A stretch of DNA of 64,000 nucleotides from VRUG01 sp965372745 (GTDB lineage Bacteria > Planctomycetota > Phycisphaerae > Sedimentisphaerales > Anaerobacaceae). The notes below the pieces were generated by a model that did no database searches, was not told the DNA's origin, and saw only the letters and a program-made list of their open reading frames with translations. Location of the stretch: NCBI GenBank assembly GCA_965372745.1, contig CBDVDM010000005.1:1-64000 (forward strand), given 5' to 3'. The position numbers were made by a program, and so were the translations under genes. Below, in pieces: positions 19,128 to 27,438 of this stretch. Numbering within the stretch: the stretch's first letter is position 1; each line of letters starts with the position of its first letter.

Positions 19128-19901
19128 ATGGATAAATTGATAATTGCAGATAGACAATTTGACTCGAGACTCCTGGTTGGTACAGGTAAATTTTCGTCAA
19201 GCCAGGTCATGGCACAAGCAATTAAGGCGTGTGGTACAGAGATTGTCACGGTAGCGCTTCGCCGAGTTGATATCGAAAATGAAAACGATGATATTCTAAG
19301 CCATATAGACCGCAGCAAATACCTGCTGCTGCCGAATACCTCCGGTGCACGCGATAGCGAAGAAGCGGTTCGTCTTTCTAAACTGGCACGGGCAGCAACC
19401 GGTATCAACTGGGTGAAGCTGGAAGTTACACCTGACCCGTACTATCTTTTGCCTGACCCGGTTGAGACCTTAAAGGCAGCGGAAATATTGGTTAAAGATG
19501 GCTTCGTGGTTTTGCCTTACATCAACGCTGACCCTGTACTGGCAAAAAAACTTCAGGATATCGGTACCGCAACTGTTATGCCTCTTGCAAGTCCAATCGG
19601 CTCGAATCAAGGGCTGAAAACACGAGAGTTGCTGGAAATTATAATTGAACAATCCAATGTCCCTGTCGTTGTCGATGCCGGACTTGGCATGCCCTCACAC
19701 GCAGCCGATGCGATGGAACTTGGTGCCGACGCTGTTCTTGTAAATACGGCAATTGCAACAGCCAAGTCCCCGATGCAGATGGCAACAGCCTTTAAACATG
19801 CGGTGCAGGCAGGCAGATTAGCGTATCTCTCGGGACCGGCGGCGGTAACTAAACAGGCAAAGGCATCGAGTCCTTTAACAGGTTTTTTGAGAAATGATTA
19901 A
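19128..19901 (+). CDS. thiG: Thiazole synthase ThiG
   Basis: A 257-residue TIM-barrel enzyme that forms the thiazole phosphate carboxylate from 1-deoxyxylulose 5-phosphate, dehydroglycine and ThiS thiocarboxylate. Seen: SRLLVGTGKF, VTVALRRVD, NWVKLEV (Schiff-base lysine), PLASPIGSNQGL and VVDAGLGMPSHA, all ThiG hallmarks. Length is normal. It overlaps thiH by 8 bp and follows thiS almost directly, so the three are one riboswitch-controlled operon. Confidence 0.96.
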   Translation: MDKLIIADRQFDSRLLVGTGKFSSSQVMAQAIKACGTEIVTVALRRVDIENENDDILSHIDRSKYLLLPNTSGARDSEEAVRLSKLARAATGINWVKLEVTPDPYYLLPDPVETLKAAEILVKDGFVVLPYINADPVLAKKLQDIGTATVMPLASPIGSNQGLKTRELLEIIIEQSNVPVVVDAGLGMPSHAADAMELGADAVLVNTAIATAKSPMQMATAFKHAVQAGRLAYLSGPAAVTKQAKASSPLTGFLRND

Positions 19902-21054
19902 AAGTCGAAACAACTCGTTTGAAAATATACTTACAGAAAAAGGCCTTGATAGCGACACTAAGTTTTGGCGACAGCGCCTCGAGCAGATAACCGCAGCCGA
20001 GGTGCAGCAGGCTCTTTCTTCAAAACCAGGGACTTATCACCTGAATAAACTTTTAGCTCTTGTATCACCTGCAGCACAGCCATACCTTGAGCAAATGGCG
20101 CAGATGGCGAGCAAGCTGACTGTCCAGAGATTCGGCAGAACTATGAAGTTGTATGCACCGCTGTATCTGTCGAATTATTGCTCTAATAGCTGTCTGTATT
20201 GTGGTTTTCACATTCAAAACAAGATGGTGCGTAACAGGTTGACTATAGAGCAGGCCATTAACGAGGCGAAGGTAATCGCTAATGCCGGCTTTTCCGACCT
20301 GCTGCTTGTCAGCAGTGAAGACAGAGAGTTTATAACTATTGATTATCTTACCGAGCTTGCGAAAAAACTAAAACCGATGTTCAGTTTTATATCAATCGAA
20401 ATACATCAGCTCACAACAAATGAATATCGCAGGCTCTTCGAGGCGGGTATCGAGGGTGTTACGTTATACCAGGAGACGTATAACAGGCATCTATACAATT
20501 ATTATCATCCAGCAGGAGCGAAAGCTGATTTCGAGAGGCGACTGCGAGGCCCGGATGATTTCGCATCAGCGGGAATGAGGGAAATCGGTATCGGAGCACT
20601 TTTGGGATTAAACGACTGGCGGCTGGAGGCTCTCGCTTTGGCAGAGCACGGCCATTACCTTATGAAAAAATACTGGCAGTCGCATATCTCTTTTTCGTTC
20701 CCACGATTGAGGCCGGCATCAAATGTTGAACGCTCGCATTTTAAACATCTATTAGATGCCAAAGACCTTACACAAATGATAACAGCTTTGAGATTGTGTT
20801 TTGCCGACGCTGCCTTGGTACTGTCAACCCGCGAGCCTGCCGAGCTTAGAGATAATTTCATAAAACTTGGCATAACAAGAATCAGTGCCGGTAGTAAAAC
20901 GAATCCGGGCGGCTATTCGGGCGATGACATTTCCATAAAACAATTCCAGGTCAGCGATAACAGAACGCCTGTAAAAATTGCAGAAGTGATTAAGCAAAAC
21001 GGGTTCGATGCAGTCTGGAAAGACTGGGACAAGGCTTTTATTGCTACAGATTAA
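19894..21054 (+). CDS. thiH: 2-iminoacetate synthase ThiH
   Basis: A 386-residue radical SAM tyrosine lyase that makes dehydroglycine for ThiG. The [4Fe-4S]-binding CSNSCLYCGF (CxxxCxxC) is at about residues 105-114, after LYAPLYLSNY; LYQETYNRHLYNYYHP and the C-terminal SAGSKTNPGGY are further family marks. ThiH, rather than the oxygen-dependent ThiO, fits an anaerobic or facultative organism. It is the last gene of the operon and convergent with pgsA. Confidence 0.96.
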   Translation: MIKSRNNSFENILTEKGLDSDTKFWRQRLEQITAAEVQQALSSKPGTYHLNKLLALVSPAAQPYLEQMAQMASKLTVQRFGRTMKLYAPLYLSNYCSNSCLYCGFHIQNKMVRNRLTIEQAINEAKVIANAGFSDLLLVSSEDREFITIDYLTELAKKLKPMFSFISIEIHQLTTNEYRRLFEAGIEGVTLYQETYNRHLYNYYHPAGAKADFERRLRGPDDFASAGMREIGIGALLGLNDWRLEALALAEHGHYLMKKYWQSHISFSFPRLRPASNVERSHFKHLLDAKDLTQMITALRLCFADAALVLSTREPAELRDNFIKLGITRISAGSKTNPGGYSGDDISIKQFQVSDNRTPVKIAEVIKQNGFDAVWKDWDKAFIATD

Positions 21055-21106
21055 GAAGCTATCCGAATAATCGGGCCGCAATAGAAGTGGGTTATTCGGG
21101 TAGGTT

Positions 21107-21730
21107 CTAAGTATCGACAGCTTGTCTCCAGCTTTTTCGCTGAGTTGCTCGCAAACCCGAAAATACCGTGACAATTATCATTACAGCGAATGTTACAGTT
21201 GTAAACCAGTATCCCCAGGTTTCAGCCTGAACATGTGCCATTTTTATAACCACTGTTCCTATGGCAAATGACTGTAAAAACATTTTTATTTTGCCGGAAG
21301 CAGTAGCGGCGAAATTTACCCCTTTTGCCTCAGCTGCATGGCGTAATACAGTAACATAAAGCTCTCTTAAAATAATAATACCAGCTACAGCCCATTGAAT
21401 TACAGATAAGGTCACTTTATTGAACTCGAAGAGTTTAGGCTCACCTATTATCGCAAAGCAGATAAAGGCTCCAACTACTAAAATTTTATCAGCCAGAGGG
21501 TCCATCATCCGCCCGAACTTGCTGGTAACGCCCATTTTTCGCGCAACAGCTCCATCGACCATATCGGTCAGGCCTGCAATTACAAAGATGATAAAGGCAT
21601 AGTCAAGAAAGTCGGGAAACCCCCTTTCGCCGTCAGCGTAAAGCGGCGGAGCATAGAGAATCATTATCAAAAATACGACCGTTAATACAAGCCGTCCCAG
21701 CGTTAAGATATTAGGTATCTGCTTCAGCAT
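21107..21730 (-). CDS. pgsA: CDP-diacylglycerol-glycerol-3-phosphate phosphatidyltransferase
   Basis: A 207-residue membrane enzyme of phosphatidylglycerol synthesis. The CDP-alcohol phosphotransferase signature is complete: DMVDGAVARKMG then GRMMDPLADK, with the required Asp residues. It starts with the typical PNILTLGRLVLT. About four to five transmembrane segments follow. It lies 38 bp downstream of rimO on the same strand and is probably co-transcribed. Confidence 0.93.
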   Translation of the reverse strand: MLKQIPNILTLGRLVLTVVFLIMILYAPPLYADGERGFPDFLDYAFIIFVIAGLTDMVDGAVARKMGVTSKFGRMMDPLADKILVVGAFICFAIIGEPKLFEFNKVTLSVIQWAVAGIIILRELYVTVLRHAAEAKGVNFAATASGKIKMFLQSFAIGTVVIKMAHVQAETWGYWFTTVTFAVMIIVTVFSGLRATQRKSWRQAVDT

Positions 21731-21768
21731 GGCATCAATTTTACTTTAATTGTATTTTTAATCCAAGA

Positions 21769-23115
21769 TTAAATTTGCCGAACCGTCAAATCGTAATTTT
21801 TTTCGCAGACTACATTAACAGTCACGAATTCCCCTGTTTTTGCAGAGCAGTTTTCGATTATACATATACTGTCAATTCCCGGTGCCTGGCCATAATAGCG
21901 CCCGATACCCGAGCCGTCCTTGCCAACTGATTCTACAAGACATAACAACTTCGAACCGACCTTGCTTTTGTTTTTGGCAAACGCTATTTTCTGCTGGGCA
22001 AGCATCAATTTGTCGAGCCGCTGTTGTTTTATTTTATCCGGCACATGGCTGGCCATCTTAGCGGCATCGGTGCCGGTCTCGGCATAATAGGTGAATGCTC
22101 CGAGAGCATCGAATTTTGCCCATTTTATAAATTCTAAAAGCTCTGCAAACTGCTCGTCACTTTCACCCGGAAAGCCGACTATAACTGTTGTCCGCAGTAC
22201 AACGTCCGGCAAAACTTTTCGCAGTTTCTCTATCAGTTGGTACAGCCCCTGTTTCCTATCAGGACGACGCATGTTTTTCAATATCGCCTTGCTGACATGC
22301 TGGATTGGAATATCAAAATAATGGACAATTTTTTTACTTGTCCCAACGAACTCCAATAGCTTATCTGTAAATCCAACCGGATAGAGATACATTAAACGAA
22401 TCCATTTGAATCCCTCGATTTTTTCGAGCTTCTTCAGGAGTTTCGCCAATCCGTCTTTTATCTTTAAATCTTTTCCATAGTATGCGGTATCCTGTGCGAT
22501 TATATTTAATTCCACTATTCCTGCCTGTGCTAATTCTTTTGCCTCAGCTAAAACAGCGTCCATTGGTTTGCTTCGGAATCGTCCACGGATAGCAGGTATT
22601 GTGCAAAACGAGCATTTGTGGTCACAGCCCTCACTTATTCTAAGATACGCACTATGTGAACCTGTAATCAGCAGTCTGGCGGTGTCGTCGCTCACATTTT
22701 TGCACGGAGGTTTCATATAGCTGAGTCTTTTTCCAGAGGCAATGGTTTCGCGGATTATCTCTGCAATATCATCACGCTGACCCAGACCGACTATAGCATC
22801 GACATCCGGAGCCTGTTTGAGCAGCTCCTCGCCCATTCGTTCGGCAAGGCATCCAGCTGCTATTATTTTTTTTACGTTTCCTTTGCGTTTTAATCCGGCA
22901 GCCTCTTTTATTGCCTCAAAAGCCTCGAGCTTTGCCGGTTCAATAAAACCGCAGGTATTGATAACAATAATATCAGCCTGCTCGAGAGTGGAATCTATCA
23001 TCATGCCTGCCTGGGCGATTCTGCCAAGCATTGCCTCGCTGTCCACGACATTTTTGGGACAGCCTAATGCCACAAATCCAACCTTTATTGGTTTTTTCCC
23101 TTTTGCTTTTGCCAT
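21769..23115 (-). CDS. rimO: Ribosomal protein S12 methylthiotransferase RimO
   Basis: A 448-residue radical SAM methylthiotransferase that modifies Asp88 of ribosomal protein S12. The N-terminal MTTase domain contributes three cluster cysteines (GCPKNVVDSE, NTCGFI, GCLAERMGEEL), the core has CDHKCSFCTIP (CxxxCxxC) followed by RGRFRSK, and a C-terminal TRAM domain closes the protein (CLVESVGKDGSGIGRYYGQA). The GCPKNVVDSE and AP(G)ID motifs favour RimO over MiaB. Confidence 0.95.
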   Translation of the reverse strand: MAKAKGKKPIKVGFVALGCPKNVVDSEAMLGRIAQAGMMIDSTLEQADIIVINTCGFIEPAKLEAFEAIKEAAGLKRKGNVKKIIAAGCLAERMGEELLKQAPDVDAIVGLGQRDDIAEIIRETIASGKRLSYMKPPCKNVSDDTARLLITGSHSAYLRISEGCDHKCSFCTIPAIRGRFRSKPMDAVLAEAKELAQAGIVELNIIAQDTAYYGKDLKIKDGLAKLLKKLEKIEGFKWIRLMYLYPVGFTDKLLEFVGTSKKIVHYFDIPIQHVSKAILKNMRRPDRKQGLYQLIEKLRKVLPDVVLRTTVIVGFPGESDEQFAELLEFIKWAKFDALGAFTYYAETGTDAAKMASHVPDKIKQQRLDKLMLAQQKIAFAKNKSKVGSKLLCLVESVGKDGSGIGRYYGQAPGIDSICIIENCSAKTGEFVTVNVVCEKNYDLTVRQI

Positions 23116-23376
23116 ACCCCAATAAAAATATCAAAAAAAAGGTGTTTGGTCTAACCTTTTAACCCGAATAGCCGCCTAATTTCCAGTTAGAATAAAAAAA
23201 TGCTTTTTGATAGATTATTCTATCAACCGGCGGTATCATACGCATAGTGGAAAACACCTTGAGTTTTCATCACCACAGTCTCTTTTATAGCAGTAACTAA
23301 AGTTAACTAAATCTTCCGGGCAGCAAAAGCTGTTTGCGAGTAGTTTACCGAGTGTTAATTTTAAGGAGGCTTTTTA

Positions 23377-23760
23377 ATGGATAATTTTGATATCGGGAAC
23401 TTCGGCAATCAAAACCACAATGAACCTGCCCCTGCTAAGGATGAAAGCGACCATATCGTCCCCTTTGATGATACCGACGATACAGATGTCTCTCACACTC
23501 CTTTCAAATTAGGCGACTCTACCGCGAAAATACCATCTGGTAAAAAACCGGCAGGCAAAATTGTTTCTACTGACCGCATCACAGGCGTTAAAGTTTTCTT
23601 CACAAAACTCCATGCCGGCGCTATAGATTTTCTCATTGAACAAATCGACGGTTGGCTAAAGGACAATCCGAATGTGGTTGTAAAGAGAGCCAACACCACT
23701 ACGGGAATGGTTGTGGCAAAAAAAACTGAGCCTAACCTTATTATCACAATATGGTATTAA
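23377..23760 (+). CDS. Conserved hypothetical protein
   Basis: A 127-residue protein with an acidic, probably disordered N-terminal half (to about residue 55) and a compact C-terminal domain (KVFFTKLHAGAIDFLIEQID, then WLKDNPNVVVKRANT, ending LIITIWY). The beta-alpha-beta arrangement with a helix ending in WL is loosely like small Cse60-type domains, a weak resemblance only. TAAGGAGG stands 9 nt before the ATG, a near-perfect ribosome binding site, suggesting high expression. No signal peptide. It stands alone before rpsB. Confidence 0.72.
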   Translation: MDNFDIGNFGNQNHNEPAPAKDESDHIVPFDDTDDTDVSHTPFKLGDSTAKIPSGKKPAGKIVSTDRITGVKVFFTKLHAGAIDFLIEQIDGWLKDNPNVVVKRANTTTGMVVAKKTEPNLIITIWY

Positions 23761-23835
23761 TTTGTAACCTTACCCTGCAAAGCAGGATAAATAGTGCCTC
23801 AAAAACCCAATATTACCTTGAAAAACCTTATATTG

Positions 23836-23939
23836 TACCAATTCCGATTATATAGTTATGCTCTAATACGCGGGCAAGAATCTTTATGCAAACAAGTTGT
23901 AATCCCTAAACGCGCATTTTATTACCCTAAAGGGTATTA
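23836..23939 (+). repeat. Dispersed intergenic repeat, copy 1
   Basis: Starts TACCAATTCCGATTA and ends with the inverted repeat TACCCT-AA-AGGGTA plus TTA. Its last 39 bases match copy 2 (46915-47012) exactly, and the whole length aligns with small indels; a 20-base core also occurs inverted at 41296-41325. It lies about 100 bp before the rpsB promoter. Confidence 0.85.
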
Positions 23940-24037
23940 GTCTAAAAATAACCAGGTATCCCGGTATTGATTCAAGCTGGTAGGTTTTTACCATTTTTTG
24001 CACAAAATCCAAATATCGCTATATTTATCAAAATTTC

Positions 24038-24066
24038 TTGACATATATTCAAATTTACAGTATTTT
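24038..24066 (+). promoter_or_regulatory. Sigma-70-type promoter of rpsB
   Basis: TTGACA (24038-24043), a 17-bp spacer, TATTTT (24061-24066). The predicted start near 24074 puts a 7-bp hairpin (CTGTCTG at 24078, CAGACAG at 24092) at the very 5' end of the mRNA, just ahead of the rpsB ribosome binding site at 24119. Confidence 0.8.
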
Positions 24067-24130
24067 CCATAGTTCGACTGTCTGTATGTAGCAGACAGCA
24101 TTGGATTTGGAAAAACCTGGAGGTTTGTTT

Positions 24131-25000
24131 GTGGCTAAAGAACTTGCTCGTGAGCTTATTAACGCGGGAGTCCATTTCGGACATAGTGCAAGTCGATGGA
24201 ACCCGAAAATGGCACCGTTTATCTTCGCAAAACGTGGAAAAATTCATATTATCGACGTTAAAAAGACCCTGGAAGGCGTTCTTATCGCTAAGAAACTCCT
24301 GGCAGATATAGTCGCCGGTGGCAAAGACGTGGTCTTTGTGGGCACAAAACGACAGGCACAGAAAACTGTCAAAGCCACTGCAGAAAAATGCCAGATGCAT
24401 TACGTTTCAACAAGATGGCTTGGAGGAACACTTACAAACTTTAGAACTATCCGCTCAAGACTTCAAAGACTCGAACATCTCGAATCAATGCAGCAAAGCG
24501 GTACGCTCGAGTCCGAAAGCAAAAAGCAGGCTTCAAGATTAAAACGGGAAATGAGAAAGATTAAAAGCAACCTTGACGGAATCAGGAAAATGTCTCGTTT
24601 GCCTGGTGCCGTTATTGTCGTCGATGCAAAGAAAGAATATCTTGCCCTGCACGAAGCAAGAAAACTCGGCATCGCAACAGTTGCTTTGCTGGATACCGAT
24701 TCAAACCCGGATTCCGTTGATGTCGCTATCCCCGCAAATGATGATTCCATCAGGGCCATTGAGTTAATACTTAATGAATTAGCTGACGCAGTTGCTATAG
24801 GAAAAACCATGTCCGGAACACAAAATGCTCAAACAAAACCGCTGTCAAAACGTGTCCGTTCAAAAAGAGCGCTCGCTCGTGCTGACGAAAACCAGCCACA
24901 AACTGAAACCGCGGTTACTGTCAAAGAAGAACCACGAGCAACCACCCCTCAGGCACCTGAGCAGGCTTTACAACAGCAAGAGGACAAAACTGAACAGTAA
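24131..25000 (+). CDS. rpsB: 30S ribosomal protein S2
   Basis: A 289-residue S2 protein. Family marks: INAGVHFGHSASRWNPKMAP, HIIDVKKTLEG, STRWLGGTLTNFRTI, and VVDAKKEYLALHEARKLGI with the C-terminal IPANDDSIRAIELI. A Gln/Thr/Glu-rich tail of about 50 residues extends beyond the usual S2 end. The start is GTG 24131, 7 nt after GGAGG (24119-24123); the TTG at 24101 lacks support. First gene of rpsB-tsf-pyrH-frr. Confidence 0.96.
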   Translation: MAKELARELINAGVHFGHSASRWNPKMAPFIFAKRGKIHIIDVKKTLEGVLIAKKLLADIVAGGKDVVFVGTKRQAQKTVKATAEKCQMHYVSTRWLGGTLTNFRTIRSRLQRLEHLESMQQSGTLESESKKQASRLKREMRKIKSNLDGIRKMSRLPGAVIVVDAKKEYLALHEARKLGIATVALLDTDSNPDSVDVAIPANDDSIRAIELILNELADAVAIGKTMSGTQNAQTKPLSKRVRSKRALARADENQPQTETAVTVKEEPRATTPQAPEQALQQQEDKTEQ

Positions 25001-25045
25001 AAATTCGAAACTAAAAAACCTTAAACTAAAATGTATTGAAAATTG

Positions 25046-25084
25046 ACCCCTGTTTTAGACTCGATTCGAGATTGACACAGGGGT
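25046..25084 (+). promoter_or_regulatory. Stem-loop between rpsB and tsf
   Basis: ACCCCTGT (25046-25053) pairs with ACAGGGGT (25077-25084), and CTCGATTCGAG forms a small inner hairpin. The following bases are only weakly T-rich (TTGTTTG), so it may be a partial terminator or processing site setting the S2 to EF-Ts ratio. Confidence 0.6.
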
Positions 25085-25127
25085 TTGTTTGCAAAAATAA
25101 AACCAAAGATTCAAAGGAGTTTTCAAG

Positions 25128-25994
25128 ATGATGGAAATCTCAGCTGCAACGGTGATGAAACTAAGAAAAATGAGCGGGCAGGGCATGATGGACTGCAAAG
25201 CTGCCCTTAATGAGTCAGACGGCGATATAGACAAGGCCATGGAAATACTTAGAAAAAAAGGTCTGGCCACACTTGCTAAACGCGCAGGCAGAGAAACTTC
25301 TCAAGGCGTTGTAATGACAAAGGCCTGCGACGATGGAAAAACCGCTTGTTTAATTACCCTTTGCTGCGAGACAGATTTCGTTGCTAAAAGTGATGATTTT
25401 AACGCTACAAGTCAGATATTAGCCGACTACGCTCTGGCTTGTTCTGCTGATTCGGGCGTTGAAGCAATCCTCGAAACAGAAATTAACGGCAGGAAATTCC
25501 GTGACTGCCTTACTGAGCTTGTCAGCAAAATCGGCGAAAAAACCGAAGTTGGTGACTACGCAAAATTCACACTCGATACGCCGGGCCTGATAAGCATTTA
25601 CATTCACTTCAATAAAAAAATCGGCACAATGCTTCGAATCGAAACCAGCGATGATAATGTTGCTGCTGCTGATATAATAAAGCAGGCTGCAAATGATATT
25701 GCTATGCATATCACCGCCATAACACCTTTAGCACTCGACAAAGACGGTATTGATACTGAAACTATCGAAAAGGAAAAAGCTATTTTCGCCGACCAGGTAA
25801 AAAGTAAGCCTGAAAACATTGTCGAAAAAATTATTGAAGGAAAGCTTAAAAAGTTTTACGCTGAGAACTGTCTTTTAGACCAGCCTTTCGTAAAAGATGA
25901 CAGCAAAACTGTCGCAGAGGTTCTGGGCCAAGCGGCTAAAGACGCCGGTGGTGATGCTAAAATAACTAAGTTTGTCTGTTTTAGTGTCGAATAA
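25128..25994 (+). CDS. tsf: Elongation factor Ts
   Basis: A 288-residue EF-Ts, the nucleotide exchange factor of EF-Tu. Signature: VMKLRKMSGQGMMDCKAAL (N-terminal UBA-like domain), ETDFVAKSDDF and MHITAITPLAL in the dimerisation/core region. AAAGGAG lies 8 nt before the ATG pair at 25128. Located between rpsB and pyrH as in most bacteria. Confidence 0.96.
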   Translation: MMEISAATVMKLRKMSGQGMMDCKAALNESDGDIDKAMEILRKKGLATLAKRAGRETSQGVVMTKACDDGKTACLITLCCETDFVAKSDDFNATSQILADYALACSADSGVEAILETEINGRKFRDCLTELVSKIGEKTEVGDYAKFTLDTPGLISIYIHFNKKIGTMLRIETSDDNVAAADIIKQAANDIAMHITAITPLALDKDGIDTETIEKEKAIFADQVKSKPENIVEKIIEGKLKKFYAENCLLDQPFVKDDSKTVAEVLGQAAKDAGGDAKITKFVCFSVE

Positions 25995-26035
25995 AAGTGT
26001 CTGGTTTCCATGGTACTGGATGGAATTGTCAAAAT

Positions 26036-26752
26036 ATGGCAAGGAGCAAATACAAACGCGTGCTGTTAAAACTATCCGGTGAGAGCTTTTGCAAACCGGG
26101 CGAATTCGGCATCGACGGCGAAAAACTAAAATCTATTGCCCAAACTATACGCCGGTTATGCAAACTCGGCCCGCAGGTTGCTATTGTTGTCGGCGCCGGA
26201 AATATCCTCCGCGGTGAAAAATTTTCTCAGGAGAGCCAGATTCCAAGAAACACCGCTGATTACATGGGTATGCTCGCTACCATAATCAATGCCTGTGCCC
26301 TGCAGGAAACTCTCGAAAAAATAGGCCAACCTACAAGGGTCTTAAGTGCTATCGAGGTCACTGCAATTTGCGAAAGATTCATTCGAAGAAGGGCACTTCG
26401 GCATCTCGAACGCGGAAGGGTTGCTATTTTGGCCGGAGGAACAGGGAACCCTTTTTTCACAACAGATACCTGCGCAGCCTTAAGAGCCTCAGAGCTTGAT
26501 GCCGACCTTTTGATAAAAGCGACGAAGGTCAAAGGTGTTTACAGCGCTGACCCAAATAAAGATAGTAATGCTGAATTCTTTAAACAGCTATCATATGGAG
26601 ATGTCTTAAAGAAAAATCTTAAAATTATGGACCATTCCGCTATCAGTCTTTGCCGGGAAAACAATATACCTATTATTGTTTTAAATATCTTCGAAGAGGA
26701 CAACATCGCAAAAGCCATTAAAGGCGAGCAGGTCGGAACGTTAATTTGCTAA
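26036..26752 (+). CDS. pyrH: UMP kinase
   Basis: A 238-residue hexameric UMP kinase making UDP. Seen: YKRVLLKLSGESF, VVGAGNILRG, DYMGMLATIINACALQ, VAILAGGTGNPFFTTD and LIKATKVKGVYSADPN. The ATG at 26036 gives the standard N-terminus; an upstream GTG (25997) would add 13 residues unlike the family. Neither start has a strong Shine-Dalgarno, and the close tsf end suggests coupling. Confidence 0.95.
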   Translation: MARSKYKRVLLKLSGESFCKPGEFGIDGEKLKSIAQTIRRLCKLGPQVAIVVGAGNILRGEKFSQESQIPRNTADYMGMLATIINACALQETLEKIGQPTRVLSAIEVTAICERFIRRRALRHLERGRVAILAGGTGNPFFTTDTCAALRASELDADLLIKATKVKGVYSADPNKDSNAEFFKQLSYGDVLKKNLKIMDHSAISLCRENNIPIIVLNIFEEDNIAKAIKGEQVGTLIC

Positions 26753-26767
26753 CTACGAAGGGTCTTT

Positions 26768-27328
26768 ATGCCTGTTAGAGAAATTGTCAATGAACATAAA
26801 TCGAAGATGGAAAAAGCTGCACAGGTTTTGCAGGACAGCCTAAAAGCACTGAGAACCGGAAGAGCTTCTACCGGACTTATTGAAAATCTCAGGGTTGATT
26901 ATTATGGCACACAAACTCCTTTGAAACAAATGGCTACTATGGCTACACCACAGGCAGACACGATTATTATCAAACCCTTCGACCCTGCTTGTCTAAAGGA
27001 TATCGAAAAAGCAATTAAAAACAGTGACTTAAGTATCGCTCCTATGATCGACGGCAAAATGATAAGGCTCAATATCCCACCACTCAGCGAAGAAAGAAGA
27101 GCACAGATTGCCGGCCAGATTAAACAGGCAGGTGAACAGGCAAAAATCAGTCTCCGCAATATCAGAAGAGACGCAAACAAACAGCTTGATAAAGAACAGA
27201 AAGACAAACTCATAACTGAGGATGGTCGCGATGACGGAAAGAAGCAAATCGATGATATTACAAAGGATTTTACCAATAAGATTGACTCAGTAGTTAAAAC
27301 CAAGTCTGATGAAGTTATGCTCGATTAG
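26768..27328 (+). CDS. frr: Ribosome recycling factor
   Basis: A 186-residue RRF (185 is typical) that splits post-termination ribosomes with EF-G. Seen: LRTGRASTGLIENLRVDYYG, PLKQMATMATPQADTIIIKP, IRLNIPPLSEERR and the C-terminal helix ending NKIDSVVKTKSDEVM. GAAGGG precedes the ATG by 5 nt; the gene follows pyrH after 15 bp. Confidence 0.96.
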   Translation: MPVREIVNEHKSKMEKAAQVLQDSLKALRTGRASTGLIENLRVDYYGTQTPLKQMATMATPQADTIIIKPFDPACLKDIEKAIKNSDLSIAPMIDGKMIRLNIPPLSEERRAQIAGQIKQAGEQAKISLRNIRRDANKQLDKEQKDKLITEDGRDDGKKQIDDITKDFTNKIDSVVKTKSDEVMLD

Positions 27329-27438
27329 TTAGTATATTCTTTTTATGACGTTTGATTTTTAATGTACTATATGCTTTTCCCCGATGTATTGTTGTGTTGG
27401 ATAGTTTGAAACTTTAATCTTAGTTGGGGGAGAAAATA

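Noticed and set aside
18758..19408. 216-codon open frame antisense to the riboswitch, thiS and thiG
   Set aside because: It covers a recognised riboswitch and two genuine thi genes on the other strand and has no recognisable domain or ribosome binding site.
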